This document shows positions 9,528-19,277 of a stretch of 64,000 nucleotides of DNA, in pieces; the first letter of the stretch is position 1; every line of letters begins with the position of its first letter. This DNA comes from an uncultured Bacteroidota bacterium (GTDB lineage Bacteria; Bacteroidota; Bacteroidia; Flavobacteriales; Flavobacteriaceae), in NCBI GenBank assembly GCA_902586435.1, contig CACIHJ010000001.1:124001-188000 (forward strand). The letters run 5' to 3'. Made by a program: the position numbers and the translations under genes. The notes under the pieces were generated by a model. The model ran no database searches. It had not been told where the DNA came from and saw only the letters and a list, made by a program, of their open reading frames with translations.

Positions 9528-10253
9528 ATGAGAATCTTAATTTTAGCCTTATTAGTTTTAGTCTCTTCCTCAATCAAAACTCATTTTGTGGAAAATGATG
9601 ATGAATGGATATATATTTTTGATGGTGAAACTTTTAATGGTTGGCATCAGTATAATAGTGACTCTGTTGGAAGTCAATGGTCAATTGAAAATGGTGAGCT
9701 AGTATTTACTGATAATGATGAACGCTTACAAGATCTGTTAACGGATAAAGAATATACAAACTTTGAATTATCAATAGAGTGGAACATTTCAAAAGGAGGA
9801 AATAGTGGAATTTTTTATGGTGTAAAGGAACTACCAGAGTTTAAAGATGCTCACAGAACAGGTCCAGAAATTCAGGTATTAGATAATATAAATTTCAATA
9901 CATCAACAGATCTCCATAAAGCTCCATCTTTATATGATTTAGTTAGTTCTAATTCAAAGGAGCTAAATGTAAAGCCCCATGGAGAGTGGAACCATCTTAT
10001 TTTAAAAATAGATCATAAAAACAATTTAGGAACTGTTAAGATAAATGATCAATTTGCTTTTTCATATCCATTATCTGGTCCTGAGTGGGATGATCTTGTA
10101 TCTAAATCAAAATTTAATTCAAGAGGCTACACTATAAAAAATAAAAAAGACAAAAGGATACTTGTCTTTGGAGCATATAAAACTGGTAAGATAGCTCTTC
10201 AAGATCATGGAAGTAATGTTAGATTTAGAAATATTAAAATCCGAGAGCTATAA
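9528..10253 (+). CDS. DUF1080 (3-keto-disaccharide hydrolase) domain protein, tandem paralogue
   Basis: WIYIFDGETFNGWHQY..., ELSIEWNISKGGNSGIFYGV, GPEIQVLDN, RFRNIKIREL; collinear with the 8794 gene. Confidence 0.92.
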   Translation: MRILILALLVLVSSSIKTHFVENDDEWIYIFDGETFNGWHQYNSDSVGSQWSIENGELVFTDNDERLQDLLTDKEYTNFELSIEWNISKGGNSGIFYGVKELPEFKDAHRTGPEIQVLDNINFNTSTDLHKAPSLYDLVSSNSKELNVKPHGEWNHLILKIDHKNNLGTVKINDQFAFSYPLSGPEWDDLVSKSKFNSRGYTIKNKKDKRILVFGAYKTGKIALQDHGSNVRFRNIKIREL

Positions 10254-10857
10254 TTTCAAAATCCCATTATTTCTGAAAAATTTATCAATAAATAAAGGAA
10301 AATTAATTGTTTTCTCAGCTCCATCTGGAAGCGGGAAAACAACTCTTGTTCATTATTTATTAAATGAAAGAACAGATCTTGCTTTCTCTATCTCTGCCAC
10401 ATCAAGAAAACCAAGAGAAAATGAAATAGATGGTAAAGATTACTTTTTTCTTTCTAAGGAAGATTTTATTAATAAAATAGATAATGGAGAATTTCTTGAA
10501 TATGAGGAAGTCTATGATGGAACATTTTACGGAACTCTTATAGATGAAGTTGAAAGAAATTCAGAAAATGGGGTAAATGTAATTTTTGATATTGATGTAA
10601 TAGGAGGCATCAATATAAAAGAGCTATTCCCTGAAAGAACTCTTGCGATTTTCGTTCAACCCCCTAGTATAGAGGCTTTAGAAGAAAGACTTAAAAAAAG
10701 AGGGGATAATTCTCCTGAAGAGATAGATAAAAGAGTTGAAAAAGCAATAAAGGAAATAGAGTATTCTTCTGCGTTTGATGAAATAATATTAAATGCTAAT
10801 CTTGAAGAGTCAAAAAAAATTGCTTCTAAATATGTAGATAAATTTTTGAATCAATAA
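10207..10857 (+). CDS. gmk: Guanylate kinase
   Basis: GKLIVFSAPSGSGKTTLVHYLL P-loop, SATSRKPRENEIDGKDYFFLS, GTFYGT, FDIDVIGG. The true start is uncertain: both available ATGs lie inside the upstream DUF1080 gene. Confidence 0.95.
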   Translation: MEVMLDLEILKSESYNFKIPLFLKNLSINKGKLIVFSAPSGSGKTTLVHYLLNERTDLAFSISATSRKPRENEIDGKDYFFLSKEDFINKIDNGEFLEYEEVYDGTFYGTLIDEVERNSENGVNVIFDIDVIGGINIKELFPERTLAIFVQPPSIEALEERLKKRGDNSPEEIDKRVEKAIKEIEYSSAFDEIILNANLEESKKIASKYVDKFLNQ

Positions 10858-11439
10858 ATGAAAAAAATTGGTTTATATCCAGGAACTTTCAACCCTATCC
10901 ATAATGGTCATGTTACTCTTGCTAATTATTTTATAAATAATACTGAATTGGATGAAGTTTGGGTTGTAATAACACCCCAGAATCCTTTTAAAAAAAATAA
11001 CGATTTAGTTGAAGACAATTATAGGCTTGAGATGGCAAACAAAATATTTAATCATTTAAAAAATATTAAAGTTTGTGATATTGAATTCCAACTTGAAAAA
11101 CCAAATTATACAATTGATACTCTTAATAGATTATTGAAAGATTTCCCTAATAATCAATTCACATTAATCATAGGGCAGGATAACCTTACTAATTTTCATC
11201 AATGGAAAGACTACACTAGAATTCTTGATCTTGTTAATGTTTTTGTTTATCCAAGAATTAAAAAGCACGATGTGAATCAAGAAATAGCTAATAATAATAA
11301 AATAAAGATACTTGATGCCCCTAAAATTATAATTTCAAGTGAGGAAATAAGGAACGAAATGAAGGAGGGGAATGATATACAAAGTTATTTACCAAAAGAG
11401 ATACATCAGTATATAATTGAGAAAAAACTTTACAAATAA
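10858..11439 (+). CDS. nadD: Nicotinate-nucleotide adenylyltransferase
   Basis: MKKIGLYPGTFNPIHNGHVTLANYF, IIGQDNLTNFHQWKDY, ISSEEIRNEM. Confidence 0.93.
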   Translation: MKKIGLYPGTFNPIHNGHVTLANYFINNTELDEVWVVITPQNPFKKNNDLVEDNYRLEMANKIFNHLKNIKVCDIEFQLEKPNYTIDTLNRLLKDFPNNQFTLIIGQDNLTNFHQWKDYTRILDLVNVFVYPRIKKHDVNQEIANNNKIKILDAPKIIISSEEIRNEMKEGNDIQSYLPKEIHQYIIEKKLYK

Positions 11440-11441
11440 TA

Positions 11442-12725
11442 CTATACTTCCTTTAGAATATTTACCAAACGCTTTGTAAGATTTAATCTTGAGAAATCAC
11501 TAATATTATCTGGAATTTTTTCATTAAACTCTCCTTTAAGCCAAGAATTATAATTAATGTATATATAACTTATTATCTTATCTAAATCATTTTCAGAGAA
11601 AGTAGCTGATGCTTCTGAGATTGATAGGAGAGAATCTGATTCGGAATTATTGTGTGATATATTAATAATTGGAGAACCAGTAGCAAGATACTCTATAAGC
11701 TTACCTGAAATCATATCTGGAGCTTCAGTTCCCTTGTAATTAAAATTGACTAATAGATGAGAAGACTTCATTAATGAGATAGATTGACTATGAGGTAAAT
11801 ACCCGGACGATCTTGTATCAACAAATTTAGAAAACATGTCAATAATACTTTCTTCAACATTACCAGCTAGATTAAATTTAATCTTTAGACTATTCTTAAT
11901 TGGATTTATCGCTTCAATTGCTTTTAAAAAAGTTTTATAGTTATTATTATCTGAAAGAACCCCTGTAAAGACTATATTAAAATACTTAGGTCTAATAGAT
12001 TCTATTTTATCATATTCTATTTTATCATAACCATTATAGATTGAAAAGAATTTTTGATTTGATGAAATTTTATTCTTAAGAATAGAATGGTATTGATCCC
12101 CAACAGTTGTAATTATTCCATTAGCAGAACTAAGGACTTTTTTTTCAAGTTTTATATCAAAATTTTTTATATAATTAAATCTAAAGAAGTTCTTTAAGTA
12201 AAATAATTCTTGCCAAGGATCACGAAAATCAGCTAACCACTTAACCCTTGTTATTTTTTTAACTTTTAAACCAATTAAATGAGTTGAATGAGGTGGGCCA
12301 GTTGTTATTATATATTTTATGTTTTGATCTCTTATAATCCTCAGTGCTTTTTTTATAGCAAAAGGATTCCAGCCAATTCTAGCATCAGGTATAAAGAAAT
12401 TTAATCTTATAAAGGCTAAAAATCTATCAAAAAATGTCTTTTTTGGAATTACAGATTGTGGAATTCTTCCATTAGATTTAAAAAGAGAATAAAACTTTAA
12501 TGGCTCAAAAGAAGAGGTTCTATATGTCTCTATTTCAGTAACTGAATTGTTTAAACTTATATCAATAGATGCATAAGACGCCTTAGAAGGATTAACTGAT
12601 AAGATAATTGGTTTAAAATTAAACTTTGACAGATATTTAGAAAAATACAGCCATCTTTGAACACCAGAGCCTCCTGCCGGAGGCCAGTAGTATGAAATAA
12701 TTAGTATTTTCTCAGTTCTCTCCAA
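11442..12725 (-). CDS. Glycosyltransferase (GT4-like)
   Basis: KILIISYYWPPAGGSGVQRWLYFSKYL, WLADFRDPW, FTGVLSDNNNYKTFLKAI, GKLIEYLATGSPIINI. Confidence 0.88.
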   Translation of the reverse strand: MERTEKILIISYYWPPAGGSGVQRWLYFSKYLSKFNFKPIILSVNPSKASYASIDISLNNSVTEIETYRTSSFEPLKFYSLFKSNGRIPQSVIPKKTFFDRFLAFIRLNFFIPDARIGWNPFAIKKALRIIRDQNIKYIITTGPPHSTHLIGLKVKKITRVKWLADFRDPWQELFYLKNFFRFNYIKNFDIKLEKKVLSSANGIITTVGDQYHSILKNKISSNQKFFSIYNGYDKIEYDKIESIRPKYFNIVFTGVLSDNNNYKTFLKAIEAINPIKNSLKIKFNLAGNVEESIIDMFSKFVDTRSSGYLPHSQSISLMKSSHLLVNFNYKGTEAPDMISGKLIEYLATGSPIINISHNNSESDSLLSISEASATFSENDLDKIISYIYINYNSWLKGEFNEKIPDNISDFSRLNLTKRLVNILKEV

Positions 12726-12731
12726 AATTCT

Positions 12732-13610
12732 TTAATTTAATTTTAATTGTACTCCTATCCCAATAATTTCTCTTATTTGAAGTTTTGCAATCGAATTATC
12801 ATCATATAAAAACTGCATTATTAACTGTGTAGACAAGAAAGGATTGACATCAAGATCAATTTCTAATAAATAATCTAAATCTATATTTGCTGGCTTATCA
12901 AGGTAATTTGAGAATAATTTCAAATCTTGTTTATAATTTACATTTTCTAGAATTTTTCCTTCGGAATGAAAAGTTAAATTAGCACCTAATTCATATCTAG
13001 AGCCTTTTTCTCTTATAACCCCATAATAAGACTCCCCATCATTTAAATTGTCAGTAAACTTTTTACTTACAAGGATAAGTCTACCTGCTATAGGAGAATA
13101 ATTAACCCATAATGTCTTATCTTTTTTCCAAAGAAACCCTGAACCTAATTGAAAATATGATGGAGAGAGTATTCTAGTTTTTAATTCTCTCGTTTCATTA
13201 TTTTGGCTGTCCTTTGAATACTTATACCCATTCCCTATCTGAGAGTTGAAATTAAAAAAAGCTGAAAAAGATAAATTCTTTGAAAACTTTTTACCTACTA
13301 TTGATTGGATTAAAATCCTATCATCAATTTTTCTTGCAAAAGGGGCATTTTTAAATTTCGCCAGACCATATGCTGATTCAACATTTGTTAACCAATCCCA
13401 ACCTAAATACCTATACCTCCATTCATAATCAAATTTTATAGTTCCTGAAAAATTATTAGTTCCTCCACCTACCCAGTCACTAAAACCTGTCTGATTTAAT
13501 AATAATCCTACCTTACCACGTTTTGTCCATAACGAATCTATTTCCTCTAAATCTTGAGAATACAAGGTTTGTGAAATTATAAATACAGAAATTATTAATA
13601 AAAATCTCAT
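12732..13610 (-). CDS. DUF3078 domain-containing outer-membrane-like protein
   Basis: Signal peptide MRFLLIISVFIISQTLYSQ, then KRGKVGLLLNQTGFSDWVGGGTNNFSGT. The track ORF begins at 13664; I prefer the in-frame ATG at 13610. Confidence 0.75.
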   Translation of the reverse strand: MRFLLIISVFIISQTLYSQDLEEIDSLWTKRGKVGLLLNQTGFSDWVGGGTNNFSGTIKFDYEWRYRYLGWDWLTNVESAYGLAKFKNAPFARKIDDRILIQSIVGKKFSKNLSFSAFFNFNSQIGNGYKYSKDSQNNETRELKTRILSPSYFQLGSGFLWKKDKTLWVNYSPIAGRLILVSKKFTDNLNDGESYYGVIREKGSRYELGANLTFHSEGKILENVNYKQDLKLFSNYLDKPANIDLDYLLEIDLDVNPFLSTQLIMQFLYDDNSIAKLQIREIIGIGVQLKLN

Positions 13611-13629
13611 TAATTTAATTTCAAGGTTC

Positions 13630-13956
13630 TTACATAAAGCCAAGCTCAAGCTTAGCCTCTTCACTCATTAGATCTTTTGTCCAAGGAGGGTCAAATGTTA
13701 TTTCAACTTCAGCATCTTTAACTTCATCAATAGATTTCACCTTGTCTTCAACTTCTTTTGGAAGGCTCTCTGCAACGGGACAATTTGGAGATGTTAATGT
13801 CATTAAAATTTTAACTTCATAGTCTTCATTAATAAAAACATCATATATAAGACCTAATTCATAAACATCAACTGGAATCTCAGGGTCAAAAACCTGTTTT
13901 AACTGCTTGACTATTTTCTCTCCTAAAAGATTTGGATCAATTGTTTTTTCACTCAT
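13630..13956 (-). CDS. SUF-associated DUF59/MIP18 family Fe-S assembly protein
   Basis: LKQVFDPEIPVDVYELGLIYDV, MTLTSPNCPVAESLPKEV, EITFDPPWTKDLMSEEAKLELGFM. Confidence 0.93.
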   Translation of the reverse strand: MSEKTIDPNLLGEKIVKQLKQVFDPEIPVDVYELGLIYDVFINEDYEVKILMTLTSPNCPVAESLPKEVEDKVKSIDEVKDAEVEITFDPPWTKDLMSEEAKLELGFM

Positions 13957-13959
13957 AAT

Positions 13960-14388
13960 TTATTTTTTAGAATTATATGCCACTGCATATATTTTTATTT
14001 GTTTTACCATAGCAAGTAAACCATTTGCTCTAGTTTGTGATAAATGATTACTAAGACCTATTTTATCAATAAAATCCATTTTAGCATTAATTATATCTTC
14101 TGGCTTTTGACCAGAAAAAACCGATATTAGTATTGATATGATTCCTTTCGAGATAATAGCATCACTATCTGCAGTATAAATAATCTTATCATCTATAATT
14201 TCAGCGTGAAGCCAGACATTACTTTGACATCCTTTTACTAGGTTTTCTTCAACTCTATTTATTTGATTAAAATCGGGTAAGTTTTTCCCTAGATCAATTA
14301 AATACTGATATTTTTCTGACCAATCATCAAAAAAATCAAATTCATTAACGATTTCTTGTTGTATAGATTGAATACTTCCCACATTCAA
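13960..14388 (-). CDS. sufE: Cysteine desulfuration protein SufE
   Basis: DDWSEKYQYLIDLGKNLP, ENLVKGCQSNVWLHAE; operon context. Confidence 0.95.
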   Translation of the reverse strand: MNVGSIQSIQQEIVNEFDFFDDWSEKYQYLIDLGKNLPDFNQINRVEENLVKGCQSNVWLHAEIIDDKIIYTADSDAIISKGIISILISVFSGQKPEDIINAKMDFIDKIGLSNHLSQTRANGLLAMVKQIKIYAVAYNSKK

Positions 14389-14398
14389 AAATAGTGAA

Positions 14399-15613
14399 TT
14401 ATCCCAACATGGTTGATGCCTTCTCTAATGCATCAATAAGTAGATCGATTTCGCTTTTTGTATTATAAAATGATAGAGAAACTCTAACTGTGCCCGGTAT
14501 TTTATAATAATCCATGATAGGTTGAGTACAATGTTGACCAGTTCTAACAGCAATTCCAAACTGATCAAGAATAGAGCCTATATCTGATGGATGATGATTA
14601 GAAAGATTAAAAGATATTACTGAAATTTTATTTACTTGATCGCCATAAATTTTTATGCCTGGTGTTTTATTTAACCTGTCTGTAGCATATTTTAAAAGTT
14701 CTTGCTCATGAGCTTCGATATTATCGAACCCTATATTATTCATATAATCAATAGCTGCTCCAAAACCGATAACACCAGAGATATTTGGTGTACCTGCTTC
14801 AAATTTATGAGGTAGATCAGCATACTCTGTCTTCTCAAATGTTACACTTGAAATCATTTCTCCTCCACCTTGATACGGTGGCAATTCTTCAAGAAGTTCA
14901 GATTTTCCATATAAGAACCCTACACCTGTTGGGCCGCATAGCTTATGAGCTGAAGCTACATAATAATCTACATCAATTTCTGACAAATTAATTTTAAAGT
15001 GTGCAGCACCTTGAGCTCCATCTATAAGAACCTTAGTTTTATTTTTATGTGATAAATCAATTATTTCCTTAATAGGATTTATTGTTCCAAGAGAATTTGA
15101 AACATGATTTACAAAAACAAACTTAACATTGTTATTTAGCATCTTTTTGAAAGCCTCTATATCAATTGAACCATTATCCTTCATTGGGATAACTCTTAAT
15201 TTAGCTCCGGTTTTTTCACATAGGATTTGCCATGGAACTATATTAGAATGATGTTCCATCTCAGATACAATTAATTCATCAGAACTACCAATTTGAGATT
15301 CTAATCCTGAAGAAACAATATTTATACCATGTGTTGTGCCAGAGGTAAATATGACCTCATAATCATTCTTTATCCCAAAATGATTTTGGATTTTTTTTCT
15401 AGATGACTCATATTGATTAGTGGCATCTGCACTCAAAGAGTGAAGACCTCTATGGATATTTGAATTATGATTTTCATAATATTCTACAATCTTTTGAATA
15501 ACATGAGTTGGAGTCTGAGATGTTGCTGCATTATCAAAATAAACTAGATCACTTCCATTGATCTTTTTACTTAATATTGGAAAGTCTTCTCTTATTTTAT
15601 ATACATCTTTCAT
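14399..15613 (-). CDS. sufS: Cysteine desulfurase SufS
   Basis: YFDNAATSQTP, VASAHKLCGPTGVGFLYGK, RTGQHCTQPIMDYY. Confidence 0.97.
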   Translation of the reverse strand: MKDVYKIREDFPILSKKINGSDLVYFDNAATSQTPTHVIQKIVEYYENHNSNIHRGLHSLSADATNQYESSRKKIQNHFGIKNDYEVIFTSGTTHGINIVSSGLESQIGSSDELIVSEMEHHSNIVPWQILCEKTGAKLRVIPMKDNGSIDIEAFKKMLNNNVKFVFVNHVSNSLGTINPIKEIIDLSHKNKTKVLIDGAQGAAHFKINLSEIDVDYYVASAHKLCGPTGVGFLYGKSELLEELPPYQGGGEMISSVTFEKTEYADLPHKFEAGTPNISGVIGFGAAIDYMNNIGFDNIEAHEQELLKYATDRLNKTPGIKIYGDQVNKISVISFNLSNHHPSDIGSILDQFGIAVRTGQHCTQPIMDYYKIPGTVRVSLSFYNTKSEIDLLIDALEKASTMLG

Positions 15614-16930
15614 TTATAGATCAAATCCTAAATTAACACCTAATTTATAGGCAATTAATTTTTTAATTCTTTTATTCAGATTTGGGATTTTTACACTTTC
15701 AAGAACATTATTTGCAAAACCATATGTAAGTAATGCTCTTGCCTCCTTTTCAGGGATTCCTCTGGAATTTAGATAGAATAAAGCCTGTTTATCTAATTGA
15801 CCAATTGTACAACCATGAGAACACTTAACGTCATCCGCAAAAATTTCTAGTTGAGGTTTTGTATTAATTTTTGATTTATCTGTTGTTAAAATATTATTGT
15901 TTTGTTGAAAAGCATTAGTTTTTTGAGCTTCTCTTTCAACTATTATTCTTCCATTAAAAACTCCAACTGAGCTATCTGAAAATATTCCTTTATAATCTTG
16001 GTGACTTTCACAATTTGGCTTTGCATGATGAACAAGTGTATTGTGATCAACATGTTGTTTAGCTTCTAGTATTGTTAATCCTTTTAAAGTTGATGAAATA
16101 TTAGATCCCTTATGATAAAATCTTAAATTATTTCTTGTGAGCTGTCCACCTAATGAGAATGTATGGACACTAACATTACTATCTTTCTCTTGACTAATGA
16201 ATGTATTGTCAATCAAAGATGAAGTTAGAAGATCATTTTGAATTTTGTAGTAATCCACATGTGAATTACTATCTGCATATATTTCAGTGACACTATTTGT
16301 TACTACTTTATGATCTGATAAAGATTGGTGTCTTTCAATAATTTGAACATTTGAATTTGCCTCCATAACAATCAAATTTCTTGGTTGAAGCCATATAGAT
16401 TTCTGAGCTCCTGTAGAAAAATGCAAAATTTGAATTGGATCTTCAGGCTCCATATTTTTGGGTATAAATATATATGCTCCTTCTCTAGTATATGATGTAT
16501 TAAGTGAGGAAAGACTTTCATTTTCAGGTACAACCTTATTGAAATATTTTTTGATAGTTTTTTTATATTTTGATTTTGAAATTGCAGCTGATAAAACACA
16601 TATATCCATTCCATCATGAGTTGTCTTTGATAGAAAAGGACTAAATATACCATCAACAAAAACAAGCTTAAATGAGTCTATATCATTTAAAAAATACTTT
16701 TTAACATCTTTTAATTCAATATTACTTTCTGAAGTAGGAGATAAATGATAATCTTTTTGAATAATTGAAGCAAGAGAAGTATACTTCCACAATTCATCAC
16801 TCTTTGTTGGAAATCCATCTGACTCAAATCTTTTTAATGCCTTTTTTCTGTAGTCATGAATAGGATGTAATAAGTCAACATCTTGTTCAAAAGCTAGATG
16901 AGAATCTAATAACTTTTCTTTAAAATCCAT
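15614..16930 (-). CDS. sufD: Fe-S cluster assembly protein SufD
   Basis: SufD C-terminal signature KCSHGCTIGQLDKQALFYLNSRGIPEKEARALLTYGF. Confidence 0.96.
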   Translation of the reverse strand: MDFKEKLLDSHLAFEQDVDLLHPIHDYRKKALKRFESDGFPTKSDELWKYTSLASIIQKDYHLSPTSESNIELKDVKKYFLNDIDSFKLVFVDGIFSPFLSKTTHDGMDICVLSAAISKSKYKKTIKKYFNKVVPENESLSSLNTSYTREGAYIFIPKNMEPEDPIQILHFSTGAQKSIWLQPRNLIVMEANSNVQIIERHQSLSDHKVVTNSVTEIYADSNSHVDYYKIQNDLLTSSLIDNTFISQEKDSNVSVHTFSLGGQLTRNNLRFYHKGSNISSTLKGLTILEAKQHVDHNTLVHHAKPNCESHQDYKGIFSDSSVGVFNGRIIVEREAQKTNAFQQNNNILTTDKSKINTKPQLEIFADDVKCSHGCTIGQLDKQALFYLNSRGIPEKEARALLTYGFANNVLESVKIPNLNKRIKKLIAYKLGVNLGFDL

Positions 16931-16933
16931 ACT

Positions 16934-17683
16934 TTATTTTTTCTCTTTTTTTAACCAATCATAACCTTTATCTTCTATCTTTTTTGCCAGAGATTTATCT
17001 CCCGATTTAATCACTTTTCCATCTAAAATTACATGAACAAAGTCAGGGACAATGTAATCAAGAAGTCTTTGATAGTGGGTAATAACAACTACTGCATTAT
17101 CATCATTACTAAATTTCATTACTCCGTTAGCAACAATTTTTAAAGCATCAATATCTAAACCTGAATCCGTTTCATCTAAAACAGCTAACTCTGGTTCCAA
17201 CATAGCCATTTGAAAAATTTCATTTCTTTTTTTCTCCCCACCTGAAAATCCTTCATTAAGAGATCTTGACAAAAATTTGGTATCAATATCTAGTAGTGAA
17301 GATTTTTCTCTGATTTTTTTTAGCATTTCTCTAGAGCTCATCTCATCAAGTCCCCTTGCTTTTCTAGATTCATTTATTGCAGCTTTAATGAAATTTGTTA
17401 CTGTTAACCCAGGTATTTCAACAGGATATTGAAATGACATAAAAATTCCATCATGAGCTCTTTCAGATGCACTTAATTCATTTATTTCATTAGTTTTATA
17501 ATAAAGGTTTCCTTTAGTTACTTCATAATCTTCATGACCTGATATTACATTAGCCAAAGTACTTTTACCAGAACCATTTGGGCCCATAATTGCATGGATC
17601 TCGCCCTTTTTGACTTTTAAATTAACTCCCTTTAATATTGATCTTCCTTCAATTTTACAGTGTAAATTATTTATTTCTAGCAT
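16934..17683 (-). CDS. sufC: Fe-S cluster assembly ATPase SufC
   Basis: ABC ATPase: IMGPNGSGKSTLANVISGHEDYEV, GFSGGEKKRNEIFQM, LDETDSGLDIDALKIVA. Confidence 0.97.
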   Translation of the reverse strand: MLEINNLHCKIEGRSILKGVNLKVKKGEIHAIMGPNGSGKSTLANVISGHEDYEVTKGNLYYKTNEINELSASERAHDGIFMSFQYPVEIPGLTVTNFIKAAINESRKARGLDEMSSREMLKKIREKSSLLDIDTKFLSRSLNEGFSGGEKKRNEIFQMAMLEPELAVLDETDSGLDIDALKIVANGVMKFSNDDNAVVVITHYQRLLDYIVPDFVHVILDGKVIKSGDKSLAKKIEDKGYDWLKKEKK

Positions 17684-17693
17684 AATATTATTT

Positions 17694-19139
17694 TTATCCT
17701 ACCGATCCTTCTAGTGAAATTTCTAGAAGTTTTTTTGCTTCAACAGCAAACTCCATTGGTAACTTATTTAAGATTTCTGCACTAAAACCATTTACTATAA
17801 GAGCAATAGCTTTTTCGGTATCAATTCCTCTTTGATTACAATAAAATATTTGATCTTCACCTATTTTACTTGTTGTTGCCTCATGTTCAATTTGAGCTGT
17901 TTTATTTTGTGCCTCAATATATGGGTATGTATGAGCTCCACAATTATTTCCCATTAAAAGAGAATCACATTGTGAAAAGTTTCTGGCATTATCTGCACGT
18001 GGTGAAATTTTTACAAGACCTCTATAACTACCTTGTGATTTACCAGCGCATATTCCTTTTGAAATTATAGTACTCTTGGTATTTTTTCCAAGATGAATCA
18101 TTTTTGTTCCAGTATCTGCTTGTTGAAAATTATTTGTAACAGCAATAGAATAAAATTCTCCAATAGAATCATTTCCTTTTAATATACAAGAAGGATATTT
18201 CCATGTAACTGCAGAGCCTGTTTCAACCTGTGTCCATGAAATTTTTGCTCTATCATGACAAATCCCTCTTTTAGTTACAAAATTATAAACACCTCCTCTT
18301 CCTTTCTTATCTCCGGGATACCAGTTTTGAACTGTTGAATATTTTATTTCTGCATCGTCAAGAGCAATTAACTCTACTACTGCAGCATGTAATTGATTTT
18401 CATCACGAGATGGTGCTGTACAACCCTCTAGATAACTAACATAACTTTCCTTATCCGCAATTAAAAGTGTCCTTTCAAACTGACCTGTACCTGCTTGATT
18501 AATTCTAAAATATGTTGAAAGCTCCATTGGACATTTAACTCCTTTTGGTATATAACAGAATGATCCATCTGAGAATACAGCAGAGTTTAATGCAGCATAA
18601 TAATTATCTTTTTGAGGAACAACTGTTCCAATATATTTTCTTACTAATTCTGGATGATCCTTTATTGCATCGGAAATTGAGCAAAAAATAATTCCTTTTT
18701 CCGATAAAGTATCTTTAAATGATGTAGCTACTGATACAGAATCAACAACCACATCCATTGCTACACCGCTTAATCTTTTTTGTTCATCTATAGAGATTCC
18801 AAGTTTATTAAATGTTTTTAAAAGCTCCGGATCAACTTCATCTAATGACTTTAGATTTGGTTTTTGCTTTGGGGCAGAATAATAGGAGATATTTTGAAAA
18901 TTAGGTTTTTCATATTTTAAACTTGACCAATCTGGCTCTTCCATTTCCTTCCATGCTTCATAGGATTCAAGCCTCCATTCTGTCATCCACTTTGGTTCTT
19001 TTTTCTTTTCAGAAATTTTCCTAATTATCTTTTCATTAAGCCCAACAGGGAATGTTTCAGCGTCAATATCTGTATAAAAACCATATTCATACTCTTGAGT
19101 CTCTAAATTTTTCTTTAATTCTTCTTCTGTATAAGCCAT
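17694..19139 (-). CDS. sufB: Fe-S cluster assembly protein SufB
   Basis: [52 protein letters not shown]. Track start is 19181; ATG 19139 ([21 protein letters not shown]) is preferred because the promoter-like element lies within the longer ORF. Confidence 0.96.
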   Translation of the reverse strand: MAYTEEELKKNLETQEYEYGFYTDIDAETFPVGLNEKIIRKISEKKKEPKWMTEWRLESYEAWKEMEEPDWSSLKYEKPNFQNISYYSAPKQKPNLKSLDEVDPELLKTFNKLGISIDEQKRLSGVAMDVVVDSVSVATSFKDTLSEKGIIFCSISDAIKDHPELVRKYIGTVVPQKDNYYAALNSAVFSDGSFCYIPKGVKCPMELSTYFRINQAGTGQFERTLLIADKESYVSYLEGCTAPSRDENQLHAAVVELIALDDAEIKYSTVQNWYPGDKKGRGGVYNFVTKRGICHDRAKISWTQVETGSAVTWKYPSCILKGNDSIGEFYSIAVTNNFQQADTGTKMIHLGKNTKSTIISKGICAGKSQGSYRGLVKISPRADNARNFSQCDSLLMGNNCGAHTYPYIEAQNKTAQIEHEATTSKIGEDQIFYCNQRGIDTEKAIALIVNGFSAEILNKLPMEFAVEAKKLLEISLEGSVG

Positions 19140-19162
19140 AATATCTACATCTAAATTATATG

Positions 19163-19170
19163 CAAATATA
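19163..19170 (-). promoter_or_regulatory. Bacteroidota-type -7 box (TATATTTG) upstream of sufB
   Basis: caaatata on the plus strand = TATATTTG on the minus strand, 24 nt upstream of the proposed sufB ATG; matches TAnnTTTG. No good -33 TTG seen. Confidence 0.5.
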
Positions 19171-19277
19171 CAATATATCAATACTTTATAGAGTATTTAG
19201 ACATGTTAAAAACTTATTAAAGTATAAGCAATTACTTATCGTATTCATTGGATGATAATTTTAGAGTATTTTTGATT

